Both the position numbers and the translations under genes were made by a program. Shown in pieces: positions 8,399-17,967 of a stretch of 64,000 nucleotides of DNA. This DNA is from Actinacidiphila sp. DG2A-62. GTDB lineage: Bacteria; Actinomycetota; Actinomycetes; Streptomycetales; Streptomycetaceae. Within the stretch, counting starts at the first letter, position 1. Each line of letters opens with the position of its first letter. Below the pieces are notes generated by a model. It saw only the letters and a list, made by a program, of their open reading frames with translations. It was not told where the DNA came from and made no database searches. The stretch spans positions 4,407,001 to 4,471,000 of the forward strand of contig NZ_JAYMGI010000002.1 in the NCBI RefSeq assembly GCF_035825295.1, written 5' to 3'.

Positions 8399-9871
8399 CG
8401 CGTCGGAACCTGTGCCTCCGCGGCGTGCCGGGGGCGGTGCGGCTCGGGGCCGAGGACGAAGACGTCGTCCGCGCCGTCCAGCACACCGCCCGCCGGGTCG
8501 TCCTCGCCGCCCTGCCGCAGCACGTCGTACTGCGGCAGCAGGATGTCGCGGACCACGACCGCGCACAGGTAGAGCAGCCCGGCCAGGTGGACGGCGATGG
8601 CCAGCTGGTAGGCGTCGGCGGTCAGGCCGTGGTGCTTGGTGCCGGTGACGTACGCCAGCCGGTACCAGATGCCGAGGAAGTACAGCACCTCCGCGCCCTG
8701 CCAGATCAGCAGGTCCCGCCAGCGCGGCCGGGCCATCACGGCCAGCGGCAGCAGCCACAGCACGTACTGCGGCGAGTAGACCTTGTTGCTCAGCACCAGC
8801 GCCGCGACCGCGAGGAAGGCGAGCTGCCCGACCCGCGGCCGGCGCGGCGCGTACAGCGCCAGCCCCGCCGCCGCCACGAACAGCAGCATCATCAGCGCGG
8901 TGCCGAAGGCGTTGAGGGAGTCGACGCTGAAGGCGTGGTCGGTGCGCTCGCTGATCACCAGCCACAGCGAGCCGTAGTCGGTGGGCCGGTTGCGGCTGAA
9001 GACGTAGAACTGCTCCCAGCCGGGCCTGGCCCAGATGAGCAGCGGCAGGTTGACCACCAGCCAGGCGCCGGCCGCGGCGCCGAGCGTGACGGCGTAGGCC
9101 CGCAGGCCAGGCCCGCAGGCAGAGAACGAACAGCGCCGCGAGCAGCAGCACCGGGTACAGCTTGGCCGCGGTGGCCAGTCCGATCAGCACACCGGCCCAG
9201 CCGGTCCGGCCGCGCGACCACAGCATCAGCCCGGCCGCGGCGAGCGCCACCGCGAACAGGTCCCAGTTGACGGTGGCGGTCAGCGCCAGCGCCGGGGAGA
9301 GCGCGACGAGCAGCCCGTCCCACGGGCGCCGCCGGGTGGTCCTGGCCACGCAGACCACCAGCACGACCGCGCAGACCATCAGCATGCCGGAGTTGACCAG
9401 CCAGTACATCTGCGCGCTGTGCTGCGCCGAGCCGTGCGGGGTCAGCCAGGACGCGACCTCCATGAAGAGCCCGGTGAGCACCGGGTACTCCAGGTAGTGG
9501 ATGTCGGCCGCGCCGCTGGTGGTGTACGGGATCTTGTCGAAGTACGGCACCAGGTCGGAGGCGAAGCCGCGCTGGGCGTACAGGTGCGGGATGTCGGAGT
9601 AGCAGGCGTGGATGTACTGCGGGTCGCCGCTGGCGAACCAGGCCCCGGAGTAGCAGGACGCCTTCTGCACCATGCCGAGCGCGAACATCCCGATGACGAC
9701 CAGCGCCGCCACCCGCAGCGGGTTCCACCACGGGTGTCCGGTGACGGCGGCCCACCGGCCGGCCGGGCCGCCGATCAGCTCACTGCCCGAGGCGGCCAGC
9801 GGGTCCTCGTCCGTGGGGCGGACGGGGGACTCCCGCCGGTCGTCCTCTTCGCGGTCGCGCACGCTCGTCAT
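8395..9871 (-). CDS. GT87-type membrane glycosyltransferase (frame broken by a 13-bp repeat)
   Basis: This polytopic membrane protein is of the GT-C, DUF2029/GT87 type and is probably a polyprenyl-phosphate-sugar-dependent (mannosyl)transferase. The intended product is about 487 aa. Residues 1-45 are cytosolic. Transmembrane segments then include VAALVVIGMFALGMVQKA, MLMVCAVVLVVCVA, WDLFAVALAAAGLMLW and LLLAALFVLCL. The first large outer loop holds GFASDLVPYFDKIPYTTSGAADIHYLEYPVLTGLF, typical of this family. The second half (VVNLPLLIWARPGWEQFYVFSRNRPTDYGSLW ... VYSPQYVLWLLPLAVMARPRW) is in another frame. The frames join exactly if one copy of a 13-bp repeat at 9096-9120 is removed. The start ATG at 9871 has AGG 9 nt upstream. 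It follows the PBP gene by 47 bp in the same direction. Confidence 0.85.
9096..9120. repeat. 13-bp tandem duplication inside the glycosyltransferase gene
   Basis: The 12-mer AGGCCCGCAGGC occurs at 9096-9107 and again at 9109-9120, a period of 13 bp. Deleting one period restores the open frame FVLCLRAYAVTLGAAAGAWLVVNLP. It is either a slippage mutation or an assembly artefact. Confidence 0.75.
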
Positions 9872-9918
9872 GGGCGCCATCCTGCCGTACGCCGGGGCCC
9901 GGTGGGCCCCGGCGTGCC

Positions 9919-12702
9919 TCAGCCGCCGCCGAAGCCCGAGTTGTTCGGGCCGCCGCCGCCGTTTCCGTTGCCGCTCCCCGGTGGCGTGGCCGTGTCGGTC
10001 GGGGTGTCGCTCGGCGACGGCGACGAGTTGCAGCTGCGGTCCCACGGGAAGCACGGCGTGGTGGGCGTGTCGGTCGGCGTCGAGGGAGTGGTGGGCGGCG
10101 TCCACGTCGGGGTGGTCGGCGGCGTGGTGATCGTCGCCGGCGGCGTGGTCGTCATGGTCGGGGTCGGCGTGGTGTCGGTCGGTGTGGGCTTCGGGCTCGG
10201 CTTGCCGATGACCTCGCCGACCTTCTCCGTGGGCTTGGTGAACTGCTGCTGCGGCGAGTCCCCGAGCGCCGCGTTCATGTAGTCCTTCCAGATCTGCGCG
10301 GGGAAGGAATTACCGTGGATCGTCTCGTGGCCGCCGGTCCCGTACATCGACAGGAACGGGTTGTTGAGCGCCTTCCCGGTCTTGGGGTCGGTGTGCGTCT
10401 GGTCGTCGCGGCGGAACATCACCACGGTGGTGGACAGCTCCGGGGTGTAGCCGTCGAACCAGGCCGACTTGTTGTCGTCGGTGGTACCGGTCTTGCCGGC
10501 GGCGGGGCGGCCGTGCGCGAGCTGCGCGGTGGTACCGGTGCCCTCCTTGATCACGTCGGTCAGCATGCCGGTGATGGTGTCGGCCACGTTGGCGTCGAAG
10601 ACGACCTTGGTCTTCATGTGCTGGCTGTGGTTGTAGATCTCGTCGCCCTGGTGCTTGACCGACTTCACCGAGAACGGCTCGTTCTTCTGCCCGTGGTTGT
10701 CGAAGGTGCTGTACGCCGTGGCCATCCGGATCGCGCTGGGCGAGGACGTGCCGATGGAGTACGTGACGCTGTTCTGGTAGTCGTTCAGCGCGTTGCTGGA
10801 GGTGGGGACCAGGCCGGCGGCGAGCGCCGCGTCGTGCACCAGATTGGTGCCCACGTCCTCGCCGAGCTGGACGAAGGGGGCGTTCAGCGACAGGTCCAGC
10901 GCCTTGCGCAGGGTGACGTGCGGGTAGCTGTCGCCGTCGTCGTTGGGCTGGAACCACGGGCTGCCGTCGTTGTTGTACCAGGGCTTGCCGTCGTAGCTCA
11001 TGATCTGCTGCTTGTTCTTGCCGCTGAACACGCTGTCCGGCGAGACCTTGGTGCGGGTGTCGTCGCCCTGGACGGGACCGAGCTTGGGGTCGCGCACACC
11101 GTGCGTCATCGCGGCGGCGAGCACGAACGGCTTGAAGGTCGACCCGACCTGGGCGCCGGTCTCGTCGGCGTTGTTGGTGAAGTGCTTGGTGTAGTCGGTG
11201 CCGCCGTACAGCGCCAGGATCGCACCGGACTTCGGGTCCACCGAGGCCCCGCCGAACTGGACGTACTTGTCCTTGTCCGGGTCCTTCTTGTCGCTCTTGA
11301 CGATGTGCGTGCCGGGCTTGATGTTCTCGCTCTGCACCTTCTTGACCGCGGCTTCCAGGTAGCCGACCTTCGACTTCTGGAAGGTGGTGAAGATCTGGTA
11401 GCCGCCCTGGGTGAGCTGGTCGACGGTGAGGACGTGGTTGTTGATCAGGTAGTTCTTGGCGGTCTCCACCAGGTAGCCGATCTGGCCGGCCATCTGGGCG
11501 TTCTTCACCACCGGCTTCGGCATCGGGTAGGTGGTGTACTTCGCGCGCTCGGCGGCGCTGAGCTTCCCGTCCTGGACCTCCTGGTCGAGGATCCAGCTCC
11601 AGCGCTCCTTGGAGTTCCTCAGGTTGGCCGCGGGGGTGGCCGCCGGGTCGATGTCGGTGTTGCCGGCCGGGTCGAAGTACGTGGGGCCCTTGAGCAGCGC
11701 GGCCAGCATGGCGGACTGGCTCGGGTTGAGGTTCTTGGCGTCGATGCCGTAGTAGGTGCGGGCGGCGGCCTGGATGCCGTAGGCGCCGCGGCCGAAGTAC
11801 GAGGTGTTCAGGTAGCCGGCCATGATGTCCGTCTTCTTCAGGGTCGCGCCGACCTTGATGGAGATGAACAGCTCCTTGAACTTCCGGCTGAAGGTCTGCT
11901 GCTGGCTGAGCCGGGTGTTCTTCACGTACTGCTGGGTGATGGTCGAGCCGCCCTGGGTCTCGCCGCCCCTGGCCATGTTGTAGACGGCGCGGGTGATGCC
12001 CATCGGGTCGACGCCGCGGTCGGTCCAGAACGTCTTGTTCTCCGCGGAGACCACGGCGTTCTGCATGCTCTTGGGGATCTCGTCGATCTTGATGATCTGG
12101 CGGTTGACCTCGCCGCCGGTGGCGATCATCTGGCTGCCGTCGGCCCAGTAGTAGACGTTGTTCTGGGCGGTGGCCGCGAGGTTGACGTTGGGCACGCTGA
12201 CCGTCGCGTAGGCGACGCCGATCACGCCGATGAGGGTGCCGAAGAAGCCGACGGCCATCGCCGTCACCTGGCGCCAGGACGGCATCCAGCGGCGCCAGCC
12301 CTCCTTGCCGAAGCGCGGGTAGTCGATGAAGCGCTTCTTGGCGGGGCGGCGGGCGGCGGTACGGCCGCGGCCGGGCCCGGCCGAGCCCGGACCCGCGGGG
12401 CCTCCCGGCCCGCCGCTGCCGCCGGGGCCGCCGCGCCGGCGGGCGCCGCGGCCCTGCGCGGCGCGCCGTGCGGCGGCGCGGCCCTGGTACGGCTCGCCGC
12501 CCGAGGGCGATCCGGCGGCCGAGCCGGCCGCGGGACCCGCCGCGGGCCCGCCCGCCGGAGTGCCCAGGGGCGTCGTTCCGTCGGTCCCGGCCGAACCGCC
12601 GGGACGGGACGGAGGGGGTGTCGGCTGCTGTCCCGCGCGCCGGGCGGCAGCACGGCCGCCGGGCGGCGGCGACTGCGGCGGCTTACGACGGTGCTCGCTC
12701 AT
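9919..12702 (-). CDS. Bifunctional (class A) penicillin-binding protein
   Basis: This 927-aa enzyme polymerises and cross-links peptidoglycan outside the membrane. Residues 1-135 are a cytosolic Pro/Gly/Arg-rich tail. A single membrane anchor lies at about 145-168 (VTAMAVGFFGTLIGVIGVAYATVSV). The glycosyltransferase (GT51) domain spans about 190-350, with the catalytic Glu in SAENKTF (E221), GGSTITQQ and FGRGAYGIQAAA. The transpeptidase domain spans about 480-800, with active-site STFK at 521-524, SLN at 605-607 and KTGT at 737-740. The tail is Thr/Pro-rich and ends in Gly repeats. All catalytic motifs are intact. The start ATG at 12702 has GAGGAG upstream. It probably shares a transcript with the GT87 gene. 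Confidence 0.95.
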   Translation of the reverse strand: MSEHRRKPPQSPPPGGRAAARRAGQQPTPPPSRPGGSAGTDGTTPLGTPAGGPAAGPAAGSAAGSPSGGEPYQGRAAARRAAQGRGARRRGGPGGSGGPGGPAGPGSAGPGRGRTAARRPAKKRFIDYPRFGKEGWRRWMPSWRQVTAMAVGFFGTLIGVIGVAYATVSVPNVNLAATAQNNVYYWADGSQMIATGGEVNRQIIKIDEIPKSMQNAVVSAENKTFWTDRGVDPMGITRAVYNMARGGETQGGSTITQQYVKNTRLSQQQTFSRKFKELFISIKVGATLKKTDIMAGYLNTSYFGRGAYGIQAAARTYYGIDAKNLNPSQSAMLAALLKGPTYFDPAGNTDIDPAATPAANLRNSKERWSWILDQEVQDGKLSAAERAKYTTYPMPKPVVKNAQMAGQIGYLVETAKNYLINNHVLTVDQLTQGGYQIFTTFQKSKVGYLEAAVKKVQSENIKPGTHIVKSDKKDPDKDKYVQFGGASVDPKSGAILALYGGTDYTKHFTNNADETGAQVGSTFKPFVLAAAMTHGVRDPKLGPVQGDDTRTKVSPDSVFSGKNKQQIMSYDGKPWYNNDGSPWFQPNDDGDSYPHVTLRKALDLSLNAPFVQLGEDVGTNLVHDAALAAGLVPTSSNALNDYQNSVTYSIGTSSPSAIRMATAYSTFDNHGQKNEPFSVKSVKHQGDEIYNHSQHMKTKVVFDANVADTITGMLTDVIKEGTGTTAQLAHGRPAAGKTGTTDDNKSAWFDGYTPELSTTVVMFRRDDQTHTDPKTGKALNNPFLSMYGTGGHETIHGNSFPAQIWKDYMNAALGDSPQQQFTKPTEKVGEVIGKPSPKPTPTDTTPTPTMTTTPPATITTPPTTPTWTPPTTPSTPTDTPTTPCFPWDRSCNSSPSPSDTPTDTATPPGSGNGNGGGGPNNSGFGGG

Positions 12703-12956
12703 GAACAGCTACTCCTCGACAGGCGGGATCGCCTGCAGGCATCGATGACGTTCTGGTCGGTCCCCCTGCGCGCGACCGGATCGAGTCGCACCGCACCGTG
12801 GATCAAGACGCTCGCCGGCGTCGCTGGGTTCCCGGTGCTCCGCATGGCGAACAGAGTACGCAGGGTCAAAAGAAGGGGGACCGGCCGCTTCACCGCATAA
12901 CGGGCGCCACCGGGCCCACAGGTTCGCCGATGTGACACCGGTCACCACAGCGCGCC
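12703..12956. other. Divergent intergenic region between the PBP gene and padR
   Basis: No gene is visible here. A short inverted repeat GTGAC-N4-GTCAC sits at 12932-12945. The minus strand has a TTGACC element near 12868, but no -10 at a proper distance, so I could not place the PBP promoter. The padR promoter and operator follow to the right. Confidence 0.5.
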
Positions 12957-12985
12957 TTGCGTGATGTGTCGGGCCGTTCTATCGT
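12957..12985 (+). promoter_or_regulatory. Putative promoter of padR-ino1
   Basis: TTGCGT (12957-12962) and TATCGT (12980-12985) are separated by exactly 17 bp and resemble a housekeeping-sigma promoter. The padR palindrome begins 3 bp after the -10, where a bound repressor would block initiation. Confidence 0.45.
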
Positions 12986-12987
12986 CG

Positions 12988-13010
12988 CGATGTATCGACT
13001 CGATACATCG
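12988..13010. promoter_or_regulatory. Palindromic operator upstream of padR
   Basis: A perfect inverted repeat with 11-bp arms (CGATGTATCGA and its complement) and a 1-bp centre includes the ATGT...ACAT core typical of PadR operators. It overlaps the expected transcription start and lies 98 bp before the padR start codon. Autoregulation, and through it control of ino1, is the likely role. Confidence 0.7.
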
Positions 13011-13107
13011 GGTCGAGACAGTCGGGAACGAACATGCTGAACACGGTAGCCGCGCCCCCGGACGGCCGGCGGCGGACCGCCCGATACGCGGACGAGGGGA
13101 CGAGGGA

Positions 13108-13749
13108 TTGAGCAAGCGCTCCGGAATCCTCGAATTCGCGGTTCTCGGTCTGCTGCGCGAGTCCCCGATGCACGGCTACGAGCTGCGCAAGCGGCTCAAC
13201 ACCTCGCTCGGGGTGTTCCGCGCCTTCAGTTACGGGACGCTCTATCCCTGCCTGAAGACGCTGGTCGCCCAGGGGTGGCTGGTCGAGGAGTCGGCTCCGG
13301 ACGGCGACACGCCGGCCGCGCCGCTCGCCGGCCGGCGGGCGAAGATCGTCTACCGGCTGACGGCCGCGGGCAAGGAGCACTTCGAGGAGCTGCTCGCCAA
13401 CTCCGGCCCGGACGCCTGGGAGGACGAGCACTTCGCCGCTCGTTTCGCCTTCTTCGGCCAGACGTCGAAGGACGTCAGGATGCGGGTGCTCGAAGGGCGG
13501 CGCAGTCGCCTGGAGGAGCGCCTGGAGAAGATGCGCGCCTCGCTCGCGCGCACCCGTGAACGGCTCGACGACTACACCCTCGAGCTGCAGCGGCACGGCA
13601 TGGAATCGGTGGAACGCGAGGTCCGGTGGCTCAACGAGCTGATCGAGACCGAGCGGGCCGGACGCGTGGTGCGCCCGACCGCCGAGCGGGACGACAACGA
13701 CAACAACCAAGAGAACGGCGGCCGACCCGGGGACCGGGGAACCGCGTGA
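13108..13749 (+). CDS. PadR-family transcriptional regulator
   Basis: This 213-aa regulator has an N-terminal winged-helix domain (residues 1-85: [28 protein letters not shown] ... [22 protein letters not shown] ... [13 protein letters not shown]) and a C-terminal dimerising helical region ([34 protein letters not shown]). It ends in an acidic/Asn-rich tail. The start is TTG at 13108, with GAGGGA close upstream, giving [14 protein letters not shown]. Longer in-frame starts would run through the operator and are rejected. The ino1 start lies 23 bp after its stop, so the two genes form an operon. It probably represses this operon through the 12988-13010 palindrome; the ligand is unknown. Confidence 0.9.
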   Translation: MSKRSGILEFAVLGLLRESPMHGYELRKRLNTSLGVFRAFSYGTLYPCLKTLVAQGWLVEESAPDGDTPAAPLAGRRAKIVYRLTAAGKEHFEELLANSGPDAWEDEHFAARFAFFGQTSKDVRMRVLEGRRSRLEERLEKMRASLARTRERLDDYTLELQRHGMESVEREVRWLNELIETERAGRVVRPTAERDDNDNNQENGGRPGDRGTA

Positions 13750-13772
13750 CGATTTCACAAGGAGCAACCGGT

Positions 13773-14855
13773 ATGGGTTCGGTTCGCGTAGCCATCGTTG
13801 GCGTAGGCAACTGCGCCACGTCGCTGGTGCAGGGTGTCGAGTACTACAAGGACGCCGACCCGGACAGCAGGGTGCCTGGTCTCATGCACGTGCAGTTCGG
13901 CGACTACCACGTGCGTGACGTCGAGTTCGTGGCCGCCTTCGATGTCGACGCGAAGAAGGTCGGTCTCGACCTCGCGGACGCCATCGGTGCGAGCGAGAAC
14001 AACACCATCAAGATCACCGACGTGCCGCAGACCGGTGTGACCGTGCAGCGCGGCCACACCCTGGACGGCCTCGGCAAGTACTACCGCGAGACCATCGAGG
14101 AGTCCGACGAGGCCCCGGTCGACGTCGTCCAGGTGCTCAAGGACCGCGAGGTCGACGTCCTGGTCTGCTACCTGCCGGTCGGCTCCGAGGACGCGGCGAA
14201 GTTCTACGCCCAGTGCGCCATCGACGCCAAGGTCGCCTTCGTCAACGCGCTGCCGGTCTTCATCGCCGGCACGAAGGAGTGGGCGGACAAGTTCACCGAG
14301 GCGGGTGTGCCGATCGTCGGCGACGACATCAAGTCGCAGGTGGGCGCGACCATCACGCACCGCGTGCTGGCCAAGCTCTTCGAGGACCGCGGCGTGGTCC
14401 TGGAGCGCACCATGCAGCTGAACGTCGGCGGCAACATGGACTTCAAGAACATGCTGGAGCGCGAGCGCCTGGAGTCCAAGAAGATCTCCAAGACGCAGGC
14501 CGTCACCTCGCAGATCCCGGACCGCGACCTGGGCGCCAAGAACGTCCACATCGGCCCCTCGGACTACGTGCAGTGGCTGGACGACCGCAAGTGGGCGTAC
14601 GTCCGCCTGGAGGGCCGCGCGTTCGGCGACGTCCCGCTGAACCTGGAGTACAAGCTGGAGGTCTGGGACTCCCCGAACTCCGCGGGCGTGATCATCGACG
14701 CGCTGCGTGCGGCGAAGATCGCCAAGGACCGCGGCATCGGCGGCCCGATCCTGTCGGCGTCCTCCTACTTCATGAAGTCCCCGCCGGTGCAGTACTTCGA
14801 CGACGAGGCCCGCGAGAACGTCGAGAAGTTCATCCGCGGCGACGTCGAGCGCTGA
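13773..14855 (+). CDS. ino1: myo-Inositol-1-phosphate synthase
   Basis: This 360-aa NAD-dependent enzyme (EC 5.5.1.4) converts glucose-6-phosphate to inositol-3-phosphate (the L-1 isomer), the entry step to phosphatidylinositol and mycothiol in actinobacteria. The Rossmann motif is at the N-terminus ([22 protein letters not shown]). Conserved active-site stretches include [48 protein letters not shown] and [26 protein letters not shown]. Length is typical of the short actinobacterial type. AAGGAGCAACCGGT precedes the ATG at 13773. It is transcribed with padR and followed by a long hairpin terminator. Confidence 0.95.
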   Translation: MGSVRVAIVGVGNCATSLVQGVEYYKDADPDSRVPGLMHVQFGDYHVRDVEFVAAFDVDAKKVGLDLADAIGASENNTIKITDVPQTGVTVQRGHTLDGLGKYYRETIEESDEAPVDVVQVLKDREVDVLVCYLPVGSEDAAKFYAQCAIDAKVAFVNALPVFIAGTKEWADKFTEAGVPIVGDDIKSQVGATITHRVLAKLFEDRGVVLERTMQLNVGGNMDFKNMLERERLESKKISKTQAVTSQIPDRDLGAKNVHIGPSDYVQWLDDRKWAYVRLEGRAFGDVPLNLEYKLEVWDSPNSAGVIIDALRAAKIAKDRGIGGPILSASSYFMKSPPVQYFDDEARENVEKFIRGDVER

Positions 14856-14932
14856 GGCGTACGGGGCTGACCGCCGGGCGCTGAGCCTGTCGGTCGCCGA
14901 GCCCACCGGGCGCACAGCCCGACGAACGCGCG

Positions 14933-14969
14933 TGCCGAGGCCCCGGGTCGTGTGCCCGGGGCCTCGGCA
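14933..14969 (+). terminator. Terminator of padR-ino1
   Basis: A perfect 15-bp stem (TGCCGAGGCCCCGGG at 14933-14947 with 14955-14969) and a 7-nt loop lie 78 nt after ino1. It ends 20 bp before the MFS start codon at 14990. This argues against the earlier in-frame ATG at 14969. Confidence 0.75.
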
Positions 14970-14989
14970 TGCCGTGTGAAGGTGTGTCC

Positions 14990-16297
14990 ATGGCTGTTCT
15001 CCGTGACCTGCGCGCACTGCTGCGGCTGCCGGACTTCCGGCGGCTGCTCGCGGTGCGCCTGCTGTCGCAACTGTCCGACGGCGTCTTCCAGGTCGCGCTC
15101 GCCGCCTACGTGGTGTTCTCGCCCGAGAAGCAGACCTCGCCCGGCGCGGTGGCCTCGGCCATGGCCGTGCTGCTGCTGCCGTACTCGCTGCTCGGGCCGT
15201 TCAGCGGAGTGCTGCTCGACCGCTGGCGCCGCCGGCAGGTGCTGCTCTACTGCAACCTGCTGCGCGCCGGGCTGTCGTGCGGCACCGCGGTGCTGGTCCT
15301 GCTGCACGTGCCGGACTGGCTGTTCTACCTCTCCGCCCTGTCGGTGACCGCCGTGAACCGCTTCGTGCTGGCGGGGCTGTCCGCCGCGCTGCCGCGGGTG
15401 GTCGACGGCGACCGGCTCGTCACGGCGAACTCCCTGTCGCCGACCGCCGGCACGCTCGCCGCGACCGCGGGCGGCGGCGCGGCCTTCGTGGTCCACCTCT
15501 TCCTCTCCGCCGGTGCGGGCGCCGACGCCGCCACGGTGCTGCTGGCCGCGCTGCTGTACGCCGCGGCGGGCGCGTCCGCGCTGACGCTCGGGCGCGATCT
15601 GCTCGGGCCGGACCTGGACGGGCGGGGCCCTCGGCTGGGCGCCGCCGTCGCGTCCACCGCGCGCGGGCTGCGCGAGGGGCTGGCGCACCTACGGGAACGC
15701 CCGCCGGCACGACAGGCGCTGACCGCCGTGACCGTGATGCGGTTCTGCTACGGCGCCCTCACCGTGATGCTGCTGATGCTCTGCCGCTACGCCTGGTCGG
15801 ACCCGGGCGACGACGACCACGGGCTGGCGCTGCTGGGCCTGGCGGTGGGCATCTCCGCGGCCGGCTTCTTCGCCGCGGCCGTCGTCACCCCGTGGGCGAG
15901 CGCCCGCTTCGGCCGCTCGGGCTGGATCGCGCTGTGCTCGGCGGCCTCGGCGCTGCTGCTCCCGCCGCTGGCGCTGCCCTTCGACACCGCGCCGCTGATG
16001 CTCGCCGCCTTCGCGCTCGGCGTCACCACCCAGGGCGCCAAGATCGCCACCGACACGGTGGTCCAGACGGCCGTCGACGACGCCTACCGGGGCCGGGTCT
16101 TCTCCCTCTACGACATGGCCTTCAACGTCGCCTTCGTCGGAGCGGCGGCGGTCGCGGCGCTCGTCCTCCCGGCGGACGGCCGCTCGACGGGGCTCGTGGT
16201 CGCCCTCGCGCTGGTCTACGCGGCGGTCACCGCGGGGCTGCTGCGGACCGGTCAGGTGGCGACCGACCGCGCGCACGCGGACCGGGCGCTGCTGTAG
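14990..16297 (+). CDS. MFS transporter
   Basis: This 435-aa protein has about 12 membrane spans. The first half is LLSQLSDGVFQVALAAYVVFSPE ... LLPYSLLGPFSGVLLDRWRRRQVLLYCNLLRAG, whose D-R-W-R-R-R loop matches the MFS loop 2-3 motif. The second half (FFAAAVVTPWASARFGRSGWIALCSAASALLLP ... TDTVVQTAVDDAYRGRVFSLYDMAFNV) resembles enterobactin-exporter-like permeases. The ATG at 14990 has GAAGGTG upstream. The substrate cannot be told from sequence. Two parS sites follow its stop codon. Confidence 0.88.
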   Translation: MAVLRDLRALLRLPDFRRLLAVRLLSQLSDGVFQVALAAYVVFSPEKQTSPGAVASAMAVLLLPYSLLGPFSGVLLDRWRRRQVLLYCNLLRAGLSCGTAVLVLLHVPDWLFYLSALSVTAVNRFVLAGLSAALPRVVDGDRLVTANSLSPTAGTLAATAGGGAAFVVHLFLSAGAGADAATVLLAALLYAAAGASALTLGRDLLGPDLDGRGPRLGAAVASTARGLREGLAHLRERPPARQALTAVTVMRFCYGALTVMLLMLCRYAWSDPGDDDHGLALLGLAVGISAAGFFAAAVVTPWASARFGRSGWIALCSAASALLLPPLALPFDTAPLMLAAFALGVTTQGAKIATDTVVQTAVDDAYRGRVFSLYDMAFNVAFVGAAAVAALVLPADGRSTGLVVALALVYAAVTAGLLRTGQVATDRAHADRALL

Positions 16298-16344
16298 GGC
16301 GCGACCGGGTGCGAGTTCACCGGGTGCGAGGTCGCCGGGTGCGA

Positions 16345-16360
16345 TGTTCCACGTGGAACA
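16345..16360. promoter_or_regulatory. parS site
   Basis: TGTTCCACGTGGAACA is a perfect 16-bp palindrome. It sits at the centre of a 32-bp perfect palindrome (16337-16368) between the convergent MFS and cca genes, so it may also form a terminator hairpin. Confidence 0.85.
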
Positions 16361-16390
16361 TCGCACCCCTCGCCGTCCGCTCGGCGGCGA

Positions 16391-16406
16391 TGTTTCACGT
16401 GGAACA
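16391..16406. promoter_or_regulatory. parS site
   Basis: TGTTTCACGTGGAACA has one asymmetric position compared with the perfect palindrome. It lies only 30 bp from the previous parS in the MFS-cca gap. Confidence 0.85.
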
Positions 16407-16417
16407 TCGCACCCGCG

Positions 16418-17836
16418 TCAGGAGGACTGGGCCGCCCACCACTGCTTGAGGGCCTCCACGGCGGCTTCCTCGCCCAGCGGTCCGTGTTCGAGGCGCAGCT
16501 CCAGCAGGTGCTGGTAGGCGCGGCCGACGACCGGGCCGGGCGGGACGCCGAGGATCTGCATGATGCGGTTGCCGTCCAGGTCGGGCCGGATCGCGTCCAG
16601 CTCCTCCTGCTCCTTCAGCTCGGCGATCCGCGCTTCCAGGCTGTCGTACGTCCGCGACAGGGCGGCGGCCTTCTTCTTGTTGCGGGTCGTGCAGTCGGAG
16701 CGGGTGAGCTTGTGCAGCCGCTCCAGCAGCGGACCGGCGTCGCGGACGTAGCGGCGTACCGCGGAGTCCGTCCACTCCCCGGTGCCGTAACCGTGGAACC
16801 GCAGGTGCAGCTCGACCAGCCGGGAGACGTCCTTGACCTGCTCGTTGGGGTACTTCAGCCGGGTCATCCTGGCCTTGGTCAGCTTGGCGCCCACCATCTC
16901 GTGGTGGTGGAAGGAGACCCGGCCGTCCGGTTCGAAGCGGCGGGTCTTCGGCTTGCCGATGTCGTGCAGCAGCGCCGCGAGCCGCAGCACCAGGTCCGGG
17001 CCGTCGGTCTCCAGGTCGATGGCCTGCTCCAGCACGGTCAGCGTGTGCTCGTAGACGTCCTTGTGCCGGAAGTGCTCGTCGCGTTCCAGCCGCAGCGCGG
17101 ACAGCTCGGGCAGCACCCGGTCGGCGAGCCCGGTGTCCACCAGCAGCCGCAGACCCTTGCGCGGGTGCTCCGACAGGATGAGCTTGTTCAGCTCGTCCCT
17201 GATCCGCTCGGCGGAGACGATCTCGATCCGGTCGGCCATCGCCGTCATGGCCGCGACCACCTCGGGGGCGACCTCGAAGTCCAGCTGCGCGGCGAACCGG
17301 GCGGCGCGCAGCATCCGCAGCGGGTCGTCGGAGAAGGACGACTCGGGGGTCCCCGGGGTACGCAGGGTGCGGGCGGCCAGGTCGTCCAGGCCGCCGTACG
17401 GGTCGACGAAGTCGGTGCCCGGCAGCGAGACGGCCATCGCGTTCACGGTGAAGTCGCGCCGGACCAGGTCCTCGTCGATGGTGTCGCCGTAGGACACCTC
17501 GGGCTTGCGGGAGGTGCGGTCGTACGCCTCGGAGCGGTAGGTGGTGACCTCCACCTGGTAGCCGTCCTTCTTGCCGCCGACGGTGCCGAAGGCGATGCCG
17601 ACCTCCCACACCGCGTCCGCCCACGGCCGCAGGATCTTCAGGACCTGCTCCGGGCGGGCGTCGGTGGTGAAGTCCAGGTCGTTGCCCAGGCGTCCCAGCA
17701 GTGTGTCCCTGACCGAGCCCCCGACGAGGGCGAGCTGGAATCCCGCGTCGCGGAAACGGCGGCCGAGGTCCTCGGCGACCGGTGCGATCCGGTGACGGGC
17801 CTGCGGGTTCTGGGGGGCATGGCTGGCGTTCGGCAC
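16418..17836 (-). CDS. cca: CCA tRNA nucleotidyltransferase
   Basis: This 472-aa class II enzyme adds or repairs the 3' CCA of tRNAs. The nucleotidyltransferase head carries LALVGGSVRDTLLGRLGNDLDFTTDARP with the catalytic carboxylates. The neck includes VRRDFTVNAMAVSLPGTDFVDPYGG and SFSDDPLRMLRAARFAAQL. The C-terminal HD domain has LLHDIGKPKTR and HHHEMVGA. The start is probably GTG at 17836 (VPNASHAPQ); the frame stays open further upstream, but that extension is not family-like. It is divergent from the DUF6049 gene. The two tRNA genes in this window do not encode the terminal CCA and so need this enzyme. Confidence 0.94.
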   Translation of the reverse strand: MPNASHAPQNPQARHRIAPVAEDLGRRFRDAGFQLALVGGSVRDTLLGRLGNDLDFTTDARPEQVLKILRPWADAVWEVGIAFGTVGGKKDGYQVEVTTYRSEAYDRTSRKPEVSYGDTIDEDLVRRDFTVNAMAVSLPGTDFVDPYGGLDDLAARTLRTPGTPESSFSDDPLRMLRAARFAAQLDFEVAPEVVAAMTAMADRIEIVSAERIRDELNKLILSEHPRKGLRLLVDTGLADRVLPELSALRLERDEHFRHKDVYEHTLTVLEQAIDLETDGPDLVLRLAALLHDIGKPKTRRFEPDGRVSFHHHEMVGAKLTKARMTRLKYPNEQVKDVSRLVELHLRFHGYGTGEWTDSAVRRYVRDAGPLLERLHKLTRSDCTTRNKKKAAALSRTYDSLEARIAELKEQEELDAIRPDLDGNRIMQILGVPPGPVVGRAYQHLLELRLEHGPLGEEAAVEALKQWWAAQSS

Positions 17837-17967
17837 AACGTCAAAGGGTACGGGTCCGCGGGCACCCCCCGCGCCCCGGTTTCTCCCGCCCGGCAGCACT
17901 CGGACACAGTGCGGATCGTTACCATGCCAGCACGCACTTCCGATGAACGACCGACGAGTACCGACGA

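Noticed and set aside
6042-8486. An 814-codon open frame on the minus strand across femX and the Alr-like gene
   Set aside because: It is antisense to two well-supported genes and its product is Arg/His/Val-rich with no domain. It arises from GC-rich third positions.
10315-12900. An 861-codon open frame on the plus strand opposite the PBP gene
   Set aside because: It is a shadow of the PBP gene, whose glycosyltransferase and transpeptidase motifs are all intact on the minus strand.
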